From DASQHY01 sp035602605 (GTDB lineage: Bacteria; Acidobacteriota; Terriglobia; Acidiferrales; UBA7541): a stretch of DNA of 33,780 nucleotides. A model generated the notes under the pieces. It was not told where the DNA came from and made no database searches. It saw only the letters and a program-made list of their open reading frames with translations. Below are positions 16,583-25,871 of the stretch, one piece after another. The translations under genes were made by a program, and so were the position numbers. Positions within the stretch are counted from its first letter, which is position 1. Each line of letters opens with the position of its first letter. Location: contig DATNLZ010000041.1 of NCBI GenBank assembly GCA_035602605.1, forward strand, positions 1 through 33,780, given 5' to 3'.

Positions 16583-16777
16583 GTGAGCGACATTTATGAT
16601 GTCTTCAGAAAAGGTCCCAACGGATTTGAGTGGATTGAGGCCGTCGAAGGACTCCAAAATGCCAAAACCGAAGTGAAGATCATGATGAGGGCCGACCCGG
16701 GACATACGTATGTATACGATCTGAGACGCACGACTGTGGTTCGGCAGGTTCCCGCAAATAACTTAACGCTTTTTTAG
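16583..16777 (+). CDS. Small conserved-looking hypothetical protein
   Basis: A 64-residue protein starting at a GTG with AGGAGG (16573-16578) 4 nt upstream. The sequence opens DIYDVFRKGPNGFEWIEAV, a pattern I know from many small acidobacterial proteins of unknown role: a beta hairpin and helix, then a 'YVYDLR' strand near 43-48. It has no signal or membrane segment and is probably cytoplasmic. The ribosome-binding site is preceded by CCCCCC (16564-16569), which can pair with GGAGG across a TTTA loop, so translation could be sensitive to leader structure. Function is unknown. Confidence 0.65.
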   Translation: MSDIYDVFRKGPNGFEWIEAVEGLQNAKTEVKIMMRADPGHTYVYDLRRTTVVRQVPANNLTLF

Positions 16778-16916
16778 TTCCCTTTGCGTCGAGTCACTCC
16801 ACTGCGCATAGGCCACTGCGCCATGCGGCCATCACCTGGTTCCGTCTGTAGCTTCTGGTTCCGCCCTTGTGGATGCCTTCCCCGAACAACTTGAAGGGGT
16901 GGCCGATACGTCTAAC

Positions 16917-17393
16917 TCACGTCCTCACCCGACGGGCTCGCCAATTATGAAGCGCGCTCCCCACCCACAGCTGGTAAGACGCACCAACCACAAACGAGGT
17001 GATCGCCGTCGTGATGGACGCTTGCCCTGCGCGAAGAAAACGCACATACCCATAAACCGTCAGGGGCACGTACAGCAACAACCCAGTGAACACACCAGGC
17101 GAATAGCTCCGGGTCTTGACGGAGCCAATAACATGCCAGACTGCGTTGGCAAAGAGCAACGTCACCACTGTAAGCCAGGCCGCAACACCTATCGGACTTG
17201 AACGCAGCGCCCCCACGTCGTAGCAAGCAACCAAGAGCAGACCATTGATGATCACGTGAAACCGCGGGGTGATGTTTTTCCGGATGCCAGGTCTATGCCG
17301 CCGATCCCAAGCCGCAAAGCCGCCCGGATAGACGAACTCCTCGACGATGTGAAGGCTCGCGGCCACAAAGGGCGCCCAATACACCCAGTTCAT
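16917..17393 (-). CDS. HXXEE-domain membrane protein
   Basis: A 158-residue protein with about four to five hydrophobic segments. The name-giving motif HxxEE is seen as LHIVEEFVYPGGF near residues 14-26, and a later 'NAVWHVIGSV' near 85-94 provides a second conserved His. The family's molecular function is unknown; it may be a small membrane enzyme or metal-binding protein. The ATG at 17393 is used, but a GTG at 17396 directly before it is equally possible because GGAG lies 8 nt from the GTG and 11 nt from the ATG. It lies downstream of tRNA-Leu on the same strand, 154 bp away. Confidence 0.8.
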   Translation of the reverse strand: MNWVYWAPFVAASLHIVEEFVYPGGFAAWDRRHRPGIRKNITPRFHVIINGLLLVACYDVGALRSSPIGVAAWLTVVTLLFANAVWHVIGSVKTRSYSPGVFTGLLLYVPLTVYGYVRFLRAGQASITTAITSFVVGASYQLWVGSALHNWRARRVRT

Positions 17394-17547
17394 CACTCTG
17401 TCGGCTCCGCAGGCCTTCGGCCCGTGAACTTACCGCGATGGCGCTTGATGTGGTCGCCCAACGTTGTGCCGCGAGCGGAGCTAGAAACGCATGGCGTTTC
17501 TCATTATCGGCCCGACTGCTCGCGGCTGAAGGCAATATAAACGATAG

Positions 17548-17631
17548 TGCCGGAGGAGGGACTTGAACCCACACGGCCTTGCGGCCACCGGATTTTGAGT
17601 CCGGCGCGTCTGCCAGTTCCGCCACTCCGGC
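17548..17631 (-). tRNA. tRNA-Leu (anticodon CAA)
   Basis: On the minus strand the 84-nt gene folds as a class II tRNA. The acceptor stem GCCGGAG pairs with CTCCGGC, with discriminator A. The anticodon stem CCGGA/TCCGG closes the loop CTCAAAA, giving anticodon CAA for UUG codons. A long variable arm (GGCC GCAA GGCC) and a T arm with GGTTCAAGTCC follow. No CCA is encoded. A possible promoter lies just upstream: TTGTAG (17667-17672) and TATCGT (17643-17648), 18 nt apart. Confidence 0.95.
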
Positions 17632-17689
17632 GCAATTTCAAAACGATAGCACGCCCTTGCCATTCACTACAAACATTGCGAACCTCGCC

Positions 17690-17718
17690 TTGCGGCGCAT
17701 TCGGCCCATGGATACACT
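17690..17718 (+). promoter_or_regulatory. Possible promoter of the Aas-type gene
   Basis: TTGCGG (17690-17695) and TACACT (17713-17718) are spaced by 17 nt, leaving a leader of about 35 nt before the ATG at 17759. Match to consensus is moderate (3 of 6 and 4 of 6). Confidence 0.3.
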
Positions 17719-17758
17719 CGCGCCATACTAGATTCGGGTTAGATTCAAGATCCTTTTT

Positions 17759-20700
17759 ATGACTACCGTACCGCTGAGCCCTGCTGAAGTGGAGCACACT
17801 GCGTCTCATCCCAGTTATTCCTCCCCCGATCGCAAACATTTCGGCTTCTGGTGCCTTATCGCCACACAGTTTCAAGGGGCCTTTAACGATAACGCCCTGA
17901 AATACTTGGTCATCTATTTGATCATCGCCATGGACATGGTTGAGCAAGAGCGCAACCTGCTCATACTGGTCGTCGGTGCTCTCTTTGCTCTTCCTTTTAT
18001 TTTCTTTTCGATGGCCGGCGGATTTCTCGCCGACCGCTACAGCAAGCGCACAGTCACCATCGGCACCAAACTGATGGAACTTTGCGTCATGACATTCGCC
18101 CTGCTCGCTCTCGCCTTGCGCAACCTACCCATGGAGGCAACCGCTGTCTTCCTCCTCAGTTCGCAAGCCGCCCTGTTCGGCCCTTCGAAGTACGGCCTGC
18201 TCCCAGAATTGCTGCCCGAAAAGGAGCTTTCCTGGGGCAACGGCATCATAGAACTCGGCACTTTTCTTGCGGCGATTACTGCCACGATAGCCGCCGGCAT
18301 TCTCGCGGTGACTTTTCAGGGTCGTCAGGTTTGGTCGGGAGCCGTCCTGTTAGGCTTTGCTCTCGTCGGACTCCGCACCAGCTTCGGTATCTCCCGTGTT
18401 CCCGCAGCTAACGAACAAAAAGCATTCCGTTGGAATCCTTTCGGCGACCTCAGAGCGCAACTTCGCCTCATTGGCCAGGATCGCGTTTTGAATTGGGCGG
18501 TGCTCGGAAATACTTACCTTTGGTTTCTCGCGGCCCTGCTTCAATTCACGATTGTCGTTTACGGCCACGATGTTTTCCATGCCAGTGAAGACCGAATCAG
18601 CTATCTACAAGCTGCTGTAGGAATTGGCATTGGCATCGGAAGCCTCTTAGCCGGATATCTTTCCGGAGGAAAGATTGAATACGGCCTAATTCCTCTCGGC
18701 ACAATCGGCATGGCCGTTTTTAGCTTCTTGGTCGCTCGGCCCGGCCTGGGGTTCTGGCATGCGGCGGTTTTGCTTTCCTGGCTCGGTTTCTTCGGCGGTT
18801 TCTTCGCCGTGCCCATTAACGCACTCATTCAACACCGTCCGGACCCGTCGAAAAAAGGGGGCGTAATCGCGGCCGCCAATCTTCTGTCATTCGTCGGCGT
18901 CTTCGCGGCTGCCGGCGCTTACTATCTTTTCGCAAGTGGCCTTCGCCTCAATCCACCTGCTATTTTCCTCGCCGGGGCGGTGATGACCCTGGTCGCATCC
19001 TTTGCCGCGATCCTTCTCTTGCCCGATTCCCTGCTGCGCCTGATCCTCTGGATGCTCACTCATTCGATTTATCGCATCCGCGTGGAAGGCCGCGACAATG
19101 TGCCCGGGCGCGGCGGCGCGCTGTTTGTCTCCAATCACATGTCGTTCGTCGACGCCTGCCTGCTCATCGCCGCCACAGATCGCTCCATCCGCTTCATCAT
19201 GTTCAAAGATATTTACGACTACCCTTTCATCAAGCCCGTCGCAAAAATGCTGCGCGTCATTCCCATTTCCTCGCAACTTCGCCAGCGCGACATGCTTCGT
19301 TCCCTTCGCGATGCCGCCGAGGCCATCCGATCCGGCGAAGTGGTTTGCATTTTTGCCGAAGGCCAGATTACCCGCATCGGCAATCTCCTTCCCTTCCGCC
19401 GTGGTTTCGAGCGAATCATGAAGGGAGTTGACGCCCCCATTATCCCTGTCAATTTAGACGGCGTCTGGGGCAGCATTTTCAGTTTTGAAAAGGGACGCTT
19501 CTTCTGGAAGCTTCCCCGCCGCATTCCCTATCCCGTCACAGTCAGCTTCGGCTCACCGCTCCCGCCCATCGCCACGCATTTCGAGGTGCGCCAAGCCGTT
19601 CAGAACTTGCACACCGAAGCTTTTCGCCATCACAAACATAGTATGCGCCTGCTGCATCGCGCGTTTATCGCCACGGCGCGTCACTTTCCGTGGCGCTTTG
19701 CCATGGCCGATGCGCGGGTGCCTCAGCTGCGTTTCGGAACCGCTCTCGCGCACACCGTTTTTCTCGCACGGCGTCTCCGCGAGTTCTGGAGTGGCCAGCA
19801 ATCTGTCGGGATTCTCTTACCTCCTTCGGTCGGCGGCGCGCTCGTAAATTTCGCCGCATTGATGTTGGGAAAAATTCCCGTCAACTTGAATTACACCACC
19901 TCAGAGGAAGTTCTCGCTGCATGTGCCAAGCAATGCAGGCTCGAAACCGTGCTCACCTCGCAAGCTTTCCTCGCGCGTGTGCCGCTTCGCGTGCCGGGTC
20001 GCACTCTTCTCCTCGAAAATATTGCCCAATCCCCGCGCCCCGCCGAGAAGTTCGTCTCGCTGCTGATGGCGTTCTTACTCCCTGCGCGGTGGCTCGAGCG
20101 CTCCCTTGGCCATACGAAGCGCCCATCACTCGACGACCTGGCAACCGTAATCTTTTCTAGCGGCAGCACCGGCGACCCCAAAGGAGTTATGCTCAGCCAT
20201 TTCAACATCGGATCAAACATTGAGCAGGTCGGTCAAACCTTTATGCTCGACCAGCGCGATCGGCTTCTGGGCGTGCTCCCTTTCTTTCACTCCTTCGGAT
20301 TCACCGTCACTCTTTGGCTACCGGCAGTTCTTGGCGTTGGAGTCGTTTATCACCCCAACCCGCTTGACATGGCCGCCATCTCCGAGCTCACTCGTAACTA
20401 TGGCCTCACGTTTCTGCTCGCCACCCCTACTTTTCTCCAAGCGTACATGCGTCGCTGCGCACCCGAGGATTTTGGCAGTCTGCAATATGTGGTCGTAGGC
20501 GCCGAGAAGCTCCCGGATCGCGTCGCCGCCGCGTTTGAGGATCGGTTTGGCTTGCGTCCGGTCGAAGGTTACGGCTGTACCGAGTGCTCCCCCGTCGTAA
20601 GCGTAAATCGCCACGATTTCCGCGCCCCGGGTTTTCGCCAAGTAGGCGCCAAGCGCGGCTCCATCGGCCATCCCCTCCCGGGCGTTAGCGTGCGCATCCG

Positions 20701-21217
20701 CAACCCCGACAGTGGCGAGCCGGTGCCACCCGGCGCGTCGGGCCTCCTCTGGGTGCGCGGACCCAACGTTATGCAAGGCTATCTCGGCCGCCCCGGTAAA
20801 ACCGCAGAAGTCCTACGCGATGGCTGGTACAACACCGGTGACATCGCCAAAATCGATGAAGACGGCTTCCTCATCATCACCGACAGGCTCTCGCGCTTCA
20901 GCAAAATTGGTGGCGAAATGGTGCCGCACATTCGCGTGGAAGAAAAACTGCAGGAGCTTGCCGGCATTACCGAACAAACCTTTGTGGTTACCGGCGTTCC
21001 TGATGACAAAAAGGGCGAGCGTCTGGTTGTTCTTCACACTGTCGCCCTGCCGGCCCTCAAGGAAATTGTCGAAAAACTTGGCGATTGCGATTTGCCCAAT
21101 CTGTGGGTCCCGCGTCCCAACCAATTTTTCCAAATTCCCACGCTGCCAGTCCTCGGCACCGGAAAACTCGACCTGCGCCGCATCCGCGAACTAGCCGTGG
21201 AACTTTCACAGCCTTGA
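17759..21217 (+). CDS. aas: Trimodular LplT-like transporter / PlsC acyltransferase / acyl-ACP synthetase (Aas-type)
   Basis: A 1152-residue fusion for re-acylating lysophospholipids. Residues about 20-430 form a 12-segment major-facilitator transporter like LplT, which flips lysophospholipids inward. A PlsC-type acyltransferase follows, with the catalytic HxxxxD in NHMSFVDACLL near 459-464 and a FAEGQITRIG substrate loop. The rest is an AMP-forming acyl-acyl-carrier-protein synthetase: P-loop FSSGSTGDPKG near 798-808, GYGCTECSP near 937, TGDIAKIDEDGF near 1026, hinge DRLSRFSKIGGEM near 1041-1053 and the catalytic Lys in GTGKLDLRRI near 1137. In E. coli lplT and aas are neighbouring genes; here all three activities are one polypeptide. 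It stands alone behind the divergent tRNA-Leu. The ribosome-binding site is weak. Confidence 0.92.
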   Translation: MTTVPLSPAEVEHTASHPSYSSPDRKHFGFWCLIATQFQGAFNDNALKYLVIYLIIAMDMVEQERNLLILVVGALFALPFIFFSMAGGFLADRYSKRTVTIGTKLMELCVMTFALLALALRNLPMEATAVFLLSSQAALFGPSKYGLLPELLPEKELSWGNGIIELGTFLAAITATIAAGILAVTFQGRQVWSGAVLLGFALVGLRTSFGISRVPAANEQKAFRWNPFGDLRAQLRLIGQDRVLNWAVLGNTYLWFLAALLQFTIVVYGHDVFHASEDRISYLQAAVGIGIGIGSLLAGYLSGGKIEYGLIPLGTIGMAVFSFLVARPGLGFWHAAVLLSWLGFFGGFFAVPINALIQHRPDPSKKGGVIAAANLLSFVGVFAAAGAYYLFASGLRLNPPAIFLAGAVMTLVASFAAILLLPDSLLRLILWMLTHSIYRIRVEGRDNVPGRGGALFVSNHMSFVDACLLIAATDRSIRFIMFKDIYDYPFIKPVAKMLRVIPISSQLRQRDMLRSLRDAAEAIRSGEVVCIFAEGQITRIGNLLPFRRGFERIMKGVDAPIIPVNLDGVWGSIFSFEKGRFFWKLPRRIPYPVTVSFGSPLPPIATHFEVRQAVQNLHTEAFRHHKHSMRLLHRAFIATARHFPWRFAMADARVPQLRFGTALAHTVFLARRLREFWSGQQSVGILLPPSVGGALVNFAALMLGKIPVNLNYTTSEEVLAACAKQCRLETVLTSQAFLARVPLRVPGRTLLLENIAQSPRPAEKFVSLLMAFLLPARWLERSLGHTKRPSLDDLATVIFSSGSTGDPKGVMLSHFNIGSNIEQVGQTFMLDQRDRLLGVLPFFHSFGFTVTLWLPAVLGVGVVYHPNPLDMAAISELTRNYGLTFLLATPTFLQAYMRRCAPEDFGSLQYVVVGAEKLPDRVAAAFEDRFGLRPVEGYGCTECSPVVSVNRHDFRAPGFRQVGAKRGSIGHPLPGVSVRIRNPDSGEPVPPGASGLLWVRGPNVMQGYLGRPGKTAEVLRDGWYNTGDIAKIDEDGFLIITDRLSRFSKIGGEMVPHIRVEEKLQELAGITEQTFVVTGVPDDKKGERLVVLHTVALPALKEIVEKLGDCDLPNLWVPRPNQFFQIPTLPVLGTGKLDLRRIRELAVELSQP

Positions 21218-21364
21218 GCGCGCCGACCCCGCTCGCGTTCCGCCATGCACCACTTCAGTCCTGATGGGGCGACTGCACACGCCTTCGCTGCTAAGCGCCG
21301 TGAACCAATGCGAAACTCTTATCGCGCGAATCCGTAATTCGAATAGATTCTATCTACTAATTCC

Positions 21365-21393
21365 TTGACATTGCGGCTTCCCAACACTATATA
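21365..21393 (+). promoter_or_regulatory. Sigma70-type promoter of the TonB-dependent receptor gene
   Basis: A perfect TTGACA (21365-21370) is followed after 17 nt by TATATA (21388-21393), predicting transcription from about 21400. This leaves about 56 nt before the ATG at 21456 and would place the alternative ATG at 21411 too close to the start of the mRNA. Confidence 0.6.
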
Positions 21394-21455
21394 GCTCTCA
21401 AGTTTTCGCAATGGTCTTTCTAAGGTTGCCAAAATGCGAGTGGGGGTGGTATTTT

Positions 21456-24400
21456 ATGCTCAAGTCTACGCGAATTTATTGGGTTCTGTTGTATGTGGTC
21501 GTAGCTGCGTCGGGATCTGTCTGGGTTCCTGCCCCGATCTATGCACAGGCCTCCTCGTCGGGAACCGTTGTCGGGCAGGTTACCGACCCGACAGGCGCGG
21601 TTGTCGGGGGCGCCACGGTCTCATTGATTGACAACACGACCGGCACTACCAAAGCGACGACGACCAACGACGCCGGCCGCTATATTTTCGTGAACGTCAA
21701 TCCCGGCACCTATGACATCACCGTTGAGAAGGCCGGCTTCGCGCAGGCAAAATTTGCCCAGCAAGAGGTAAGCCTCGGTCAGCAACTGACGGTCAATGCC
21801 GCTCTGAAGGTGGGCTCGACCACCGAACAGGTCGTGGTGGAGGCCTCTGGCGCGACCTTGCAGACGCTGAACGCCACGGTGGGAACGACCATCGGCTTCC
21901 AGAACCTGCAGGAATTACCCAACCTGAGCCGCGATGTTTCGAGCCTGCTGACTCTGCAGCCGGCCATCTCGCCGAACGGTTCGGTTGCCGGAGCCGTCCG
22001 CGACCAGAACACCTTCCAGCTCGACGGCGGCAACAACAGCAGCGACATGGACGGCACCCAGAACACCTACACTCCCAGCTTTGCCTCCACCACCACCGGT
22101 GGCGGACCCACGGGCGTGATGCCCACGCCGGTGGAAAGTATCGAGGAGTTCAAGGTCAACGTCTCTAACCAAACCGCCGACTTCAACGGCTCTTCCGGCG
22201 CACAGGTGCAGCTGGTGACCCGCCGCGGCGGCAAGAGTTGGCACGGGGCTGTTTACGAGTATTACCTGGGCAGCAACTTTGGCGCGAACACCTGGCTCAA
22301 CAACCATACGTCTACGCTCGACGCCCAGGGCAAGGTGCTTAGCCCCTCAACCAAGTTGATCTCGAACCACTACAATCGCTTCGGCGCTTCCGCCGGCGGA
22401 CCGGTCGGACCCTCCTTCTGGGGCGGCAGGACCTACGTCTTCGCCAATTACGAAGGCCGCCGTTATCCGCAAAACACGCAAGTTCTGAAGCGTGTGCCCT
22501 CAGCTCGCTTGCGCCTGGGCTTGATCACCGACACGGTCGCTCCCAAAGGGGTTTACAATATCAACGCATTCCCCGTCGTCGATCCGGTGACGGGCGCGAC
22601 CATTCAACCGGCGCCGTGTCCAAGCAGTCCCAACAAGCTGTGCGATCCGCGCGGTGTTGGTCTCAATCCCCTGGTAAAACAGCTCTGGGACAAGTACATG
22701 CCGCTGCCCAATGACTTGTCGAGCGCCGCGGGCGACGGCGTCAACACACAGGGTTACTTGACCGGCCTGAAGCTACCCCAGAACGACAACTTTGGCGTCG
22801 TCCGTCTCGACCACGACTTTGGCGCTAACTGGCATTTCATGTCCAGCTACCGCTATTACCATCTCGAGCGGTTTACAAACAACCAGTACGACGTCGGTGG
22901 TCTGCTCGGCGGCAAGTTCGGCGTGGCGACGTCGACGTCGAAACGGCCACAGGTGCCTTGGTTCTTCGTGGTGGGCGTAACTACCAATATCAGCCACAAT
23001 CTGACCAACGACTTCCGCTATAACTACCTGCGTAATTTCTGGGAGTGGACGACGGCGTCGGCTGTGCCGCAGTTACCGGGCCTGGGCGGCGCGATGGAGA
23101 TCGGAGGGGAAGGATCGTCCGGCGGGATAATCGGGTGCAACGCGTTGATCCCGTACTGCGTGCGCACCCAGGACACGCGCCAGCGCTACTGGAATGGTCA
23201 CGATCACGTCTTCCGGGACGACCTGACGCTGATCCATGGCAACCACCTGTTCCAGTTTGGTGGCCAGTATCAGCGCAACTGGAATGCCCACCAGCGTAAC
23301 GACAATGGACTGGGCATCATGGCCGCATATGTTTACCAGATCGGTGCCAGCACCGCTGGCTCGAGCGCAGTCAGCGGCTTGAATATCAACGGCTTCGTAC
23401 CAGCAGGCTTCAGCAGCCCCAACAACTGGAGAAACCTTTACGCGCAGGTGCTGGGCATTGTGACCCAGCCGCAAACACTGTACTCGCGCAAGTCGCCCGA
23501 TATGACCCTCGAGCCGTTCGGGAGCCCGGTAATCGCCCACAGCATCACACCCTCGTATAACGTGTACTTCAGCGACACCTGGCACATGAGACCGAATTTC
23601 ACGCTCACCTATGGGCTTGGATACCAGTTGGAAATGCCGCCCTACGAGGTGGACGGCAAGCAGGTCATGGTGGTGGATTCGGCCGGGAACCCAATCCGCG
23701 CGGAGGACTACCTGGCGTCCCGCAAGCGCGCCGCGCTGGCCGGGCAGGTGTACAACCCGACCCTGGGCTTCGCCACGATTAGAAACGTAGGCGGTGGGCG
23801 CAAATATCCCTACGAGCCGTTCTATGGCGGCTTCAGTCCGCGCATTTCTGGGGCCTGGAACCCGCGGTTTGACACCGGTATTCTCGGGTCGCTCTTCGGT
23901 CAGAACAAAACGGTAGTGCGTGGGGGTTGGGGCCTTACCTATGGCCGTATGAACGGCGTCATCAATATCCTGACTCCGTTGCTGGCGCCGGGCTTATTGC
24001 AGGCGGTTTCCTGCCAAGGGGCTGTGAATGCAGCGAGCGCACAAGGTGGCAACCAGTGCCTCGGCACCGGTCGCGCTACTCCGGTCACAGCGTTCCGCAT
24101 CGGTGCTGGCCAGGGGCTCGATGGTCTCGCGGCGCCTCTGCCCCCCGCGGCGCAAACCCTACCCCAACCCTTCCTGCCCGGCACTAGCGGCTGCTCGGGC
24201 GCTGGCTGCGTCAACACGACGTACTTCCCAAAATCGGGCGACGCTTCGGCGCTTGACCCAAGCTACCGCCCCTCCAAGGTCCATTCGTTCGACCTCACCA
24301 TCCAGCGCGAGCTGACCAGCAAAATTTCCGTGGAGGTTGGCTACGTCGGGCGCCTGATCAGCCACGAGTTGGTGGATCTGGACATCAATGCGGTGCCGTA

Positions 24401-25661
24401 CATGACCACAGCAGCCGGTCAGAGCTTCGCCGAGGCTTATGCCGCCCTCTACACGTCGGTCTGCGGGCTCAATGGCCCGACATGCGCCAACAACAACATG
24501 AGTAAAACCTCGCTTGGCCAACTGTGGCTGTACACCGGTCCGGCGCAACCGTTTTTTGAACAGACGATGGGCGGTCCTAGCTCCGCGTTCTGCGCCGGCT
24601 TCAGCAGTTGCACAGCTGCGCTCGCTAGTCCCAGGAACCCTGCAGACCAGCAGAAGCAGAACCCGAAGAGCCAGTTTTCGAACCTTCAGGTCGGCGCGGC
24701 GTACTCGCTCTGGACGTCGCTATCGAGTGAGGCATCCTGGACGCTCGGGCGCACCCTGCCCGACTCCATCGTCCCGGGGACGTCGGCGTGCCCTGCGGGT
24801 TCGCCGGTCTGCAGCCAGGTGACCTCGGTCGGCATGAGCCTGAGCAACGGATACGGCAACTATCACGCCGCGTTCGGCACCGTGAGGCTCCGCGACTGGC
24901 ACGGTATCGCCGGGCTGGCCAACTTCACCTGGGGACGGGCGCTCGGCACCGGCGCTACTACCCAGTCCACCAGCGGCTACACGGTCGTCGATCCGTGGGA
25001 CCTGCAGGCGATGTACGGTCCGCAGTCCTACGACATCCTTTTCCTGTTCAACTCCGGCTTGGTCTACCACCTGCCGTTCTTCAAGTCGCAGCAGGGCGTG
25101 CTCGGACACGTCCTCGGAGGATGGGGCCTGGCGCCGCTGTTCACCGCGCAAAGCGGCTTCCCGCAGCAAGTGGATGTCAACAGCGATTGCCAGTCCTTTG
25201 GCGAGTCCAGCTGCTCGACCAGCACGAACGAGAATGCGATTCTGATTGGTTCCATCCCACGCATGTCGTCCCACCGCAACGTAACCGTTAGCGGAACCGG
25301 TGTCGGCAGCGGTGGCAACACGACTGGCTTGAATGCCTATGCCGACCCCCAGGCAGTGTACAGCCACTTCCGCCGACTGGTGCTCGGTGTGGATCATAGC
25401 GCTGGTGGCGCGGGCAGAATTCGTGGCTTCCCGCGCTGGAATATGGACCTGTCCTTCACCAAGGAGACCAAGATCAGCGAACACGTAGGGATCGGATTCT
25501 ACGCGCTGATGAGCAACTTTTTCAATCACTTCCAGCCGTCCGATCCAACCACTTGCCTGGATAACGATACGAGTACCTGCCAGCAAAGCCAGTGGGGGGT
25601 AATCAGGGGTCAGGCGTACGATCCCCGGCAGATGGAGTTCGGCCTGCGCCTCCACTTCTAA
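21456..25661 (+). CDS. Oar-type TonB-dependent outer-membrane receptor with carboxypeptidase-regulatory-like domain
   Basis: A 1401-residue outer-membrane protein. The ATG at 21456 starts a signal peptide (MLKSTRIYWVLLYVVVAASG... ending IYAQA). An N-terminal Ig-like carboxypeptidase-regulatory domain follows (GTVVGQVTDPTGAVVGGATV near 36-55, then NDAGRYIFVNVNPGTYDITV). Next is a TonB plug region (ELPNLSRDVSSLLTLQP, FQLDGGNNSSDMDGTQN, IEEFKVNVSNQTADF), and about 1100 residues of amphipathic strands end in the aromatic LRLHF typical of barrels. Such proteins are greatly expanded in Acidobacteriota and are thought to import large substrates such as glycans or peptides; the substrate cannot be told. 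No glycan-utilisation partner or TonB/ExbBD gene is nearby. The base composition is richer in GC third positions than its neighbours by eye. Confidence 0.9.
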   Translation: MLKSTRIYWVLLYVVVAASGSVWVPAPIYAQASSSGTVVGQVTDPTGAVVGGATVSLIDNTTGTTKATTTNDAGRYIFVNVNPGTYDITVEKAGFAQAKFAQQEVSLGQQLTVNAALKVGSTTEQVVVEASGATLQTLNATVGTTIGFQNLQELPNLSRDVSSLLTLQPAISPNGSVAGAVRDQNTFQLDGGNNSSDMDGTQNTYTPSFASTTTGGGPTGVMPTPVESIEEFKVNVSNQTADFNGSSGAQVQLVTRRGGKSWHGAVYEYYLGSNFGANTWLNNHTSTLDAQGKVLSPSTKLISNHYNRFGASAGGPVGPSFWGGRTYVFANYEGRRYPQNTQVLKRVPSARLRLGLITDTVAPKGVYNINAFPVVDPVTGATIQPAPCPSSPNKLCDPRGVGLNPLVKQLWDKYMPLPNDLSSAAGDGVNTQGYLTGLKLPQNDNFGVVRLDHDFGANWHFMSSYRYYHLERFTNNQYDVGGLLGGKFGVATSTSKRPQVPWFFVVGVTTNISHNLTNDFRYNYLRNFWEWTTASAVPQLPGLGGAMEIGGEGSSGGIIGCNALIPYCVRTQDTRQRYWNGHDHVFRDDLTLIHGNHLFQFGGQYQRNWNAHQRNDNGLGIMAAYVYQIGASTAGSSAVSGLNINGFVPAGFSSPNNWRNLYAQVLGIVTQPQTLYSRKSPDMTLEPFGSPVIAHSITPSYNVYFSDTWHMRPNFTLTYGLGYQLEMPPYEVDGKQVMVVDSAGNPIRAEDYLASRKRAALAGQVYNPTLGFATIRNVGGGRKYPYEPFYGGFSPRISGAWNPRFDTGILGSLFGQNKTVVRGGWGLTYGRMNGVINILTPLLAPGLLQAVSCQGAVNAASAQGGNQCLGTGRATPVTAFRIGAGQGLDGLAAPLPPAAQTLPQPFLPGTSGCSGAGCVNTTYFPKSGDASALDPSYRPSKVHSFDLTIQRELTSKISVEVGYVGRLISHELVDLDINAVPYMTTAAGQSFAEAYAALYTSVCGLNGPTCANNNMSKTSLGQLWLYTGPAQPFFEQTMGGPSSAFCAGFSSCTAALASPRNPADQQKQNPKSQFSNLQVGAAYSLWTSLSSEASWTLGRTLPDSIVPGTSACPAGSPVCSQVTSVGMSLSNGYGNYHAAFGTVRLRDWHGIAGLANFTWGRALGTGATTQSTSGYTVVDPWDLQAMYGPQSYDILFLFNSGLVYHLPFFKSQQGVLGHVLGGWGLAPLFTAQSGFPQQVDVNSDCQSFGESSCSTSTNENAILIGSIPRMSSHRNVTVSGTGVGSGGNTTGLNAYADPQAVYSHFRRLVLGVDHSAGGAGRIRGFPRWNMDLSFTKETKISEHVGIGFYALMSNFFNHFQPSDPTTCLDNDTSTCQQSQWGVIRGQAYDPRQMEFGLRLHF

Positions 25662-25703
25662 ACAGCAGGAGGGCGCAGCAAAACGAGAGGCCGGGCGCAC
25701 CAT

Positions 25704-25740
25704 GTGCAGCCCAATTGGTTGCACAAAAACTGCAAGTTTT
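25704..25740 (+). terminator. Candidate terminator region after the TonB-dependent receptor
   Basis: A 21-bp imperfect palindrome (25704-25724; GTGCA and TGCAC arms around CCAATTGG) is followed at once by a second hairpin, AAAACT-GCA-AGTTTT (25726-25740), which ends in a T-rich run. The pair lies about 40 bp after the stop codon, where a terminator is expected. The T-run is short, so efficiency is uncertain. Confidence 0.45.
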
Positions 25741-25871
25741 GTCTCGTTGAGCCTTTGACGTTTGCAATCGTTTTTTGGAAATCATAGATTGTAGGGAATT
25801 TAGCTGCACACCCAAGAGGCGTTTTGATTGGCCCACGGCGTGCCATAGATTACTACAGCGTGAGGTGTGTG

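Noticed and set aside
21456..25661. A glycan-utilisation (SusCD-like) locus
   Set aside because: No SusD homologue, glycoside hydrolase or dedicated regulator lies beside the receptor; it is a lone Oar-type protein.
25755..25790. TTGACG as a -35 box for PEP-CTERM copy 1
   Set aside because: No acceptable -10 hexamer lies 16-18 nt downstream; TAGATT is 24 nt away.
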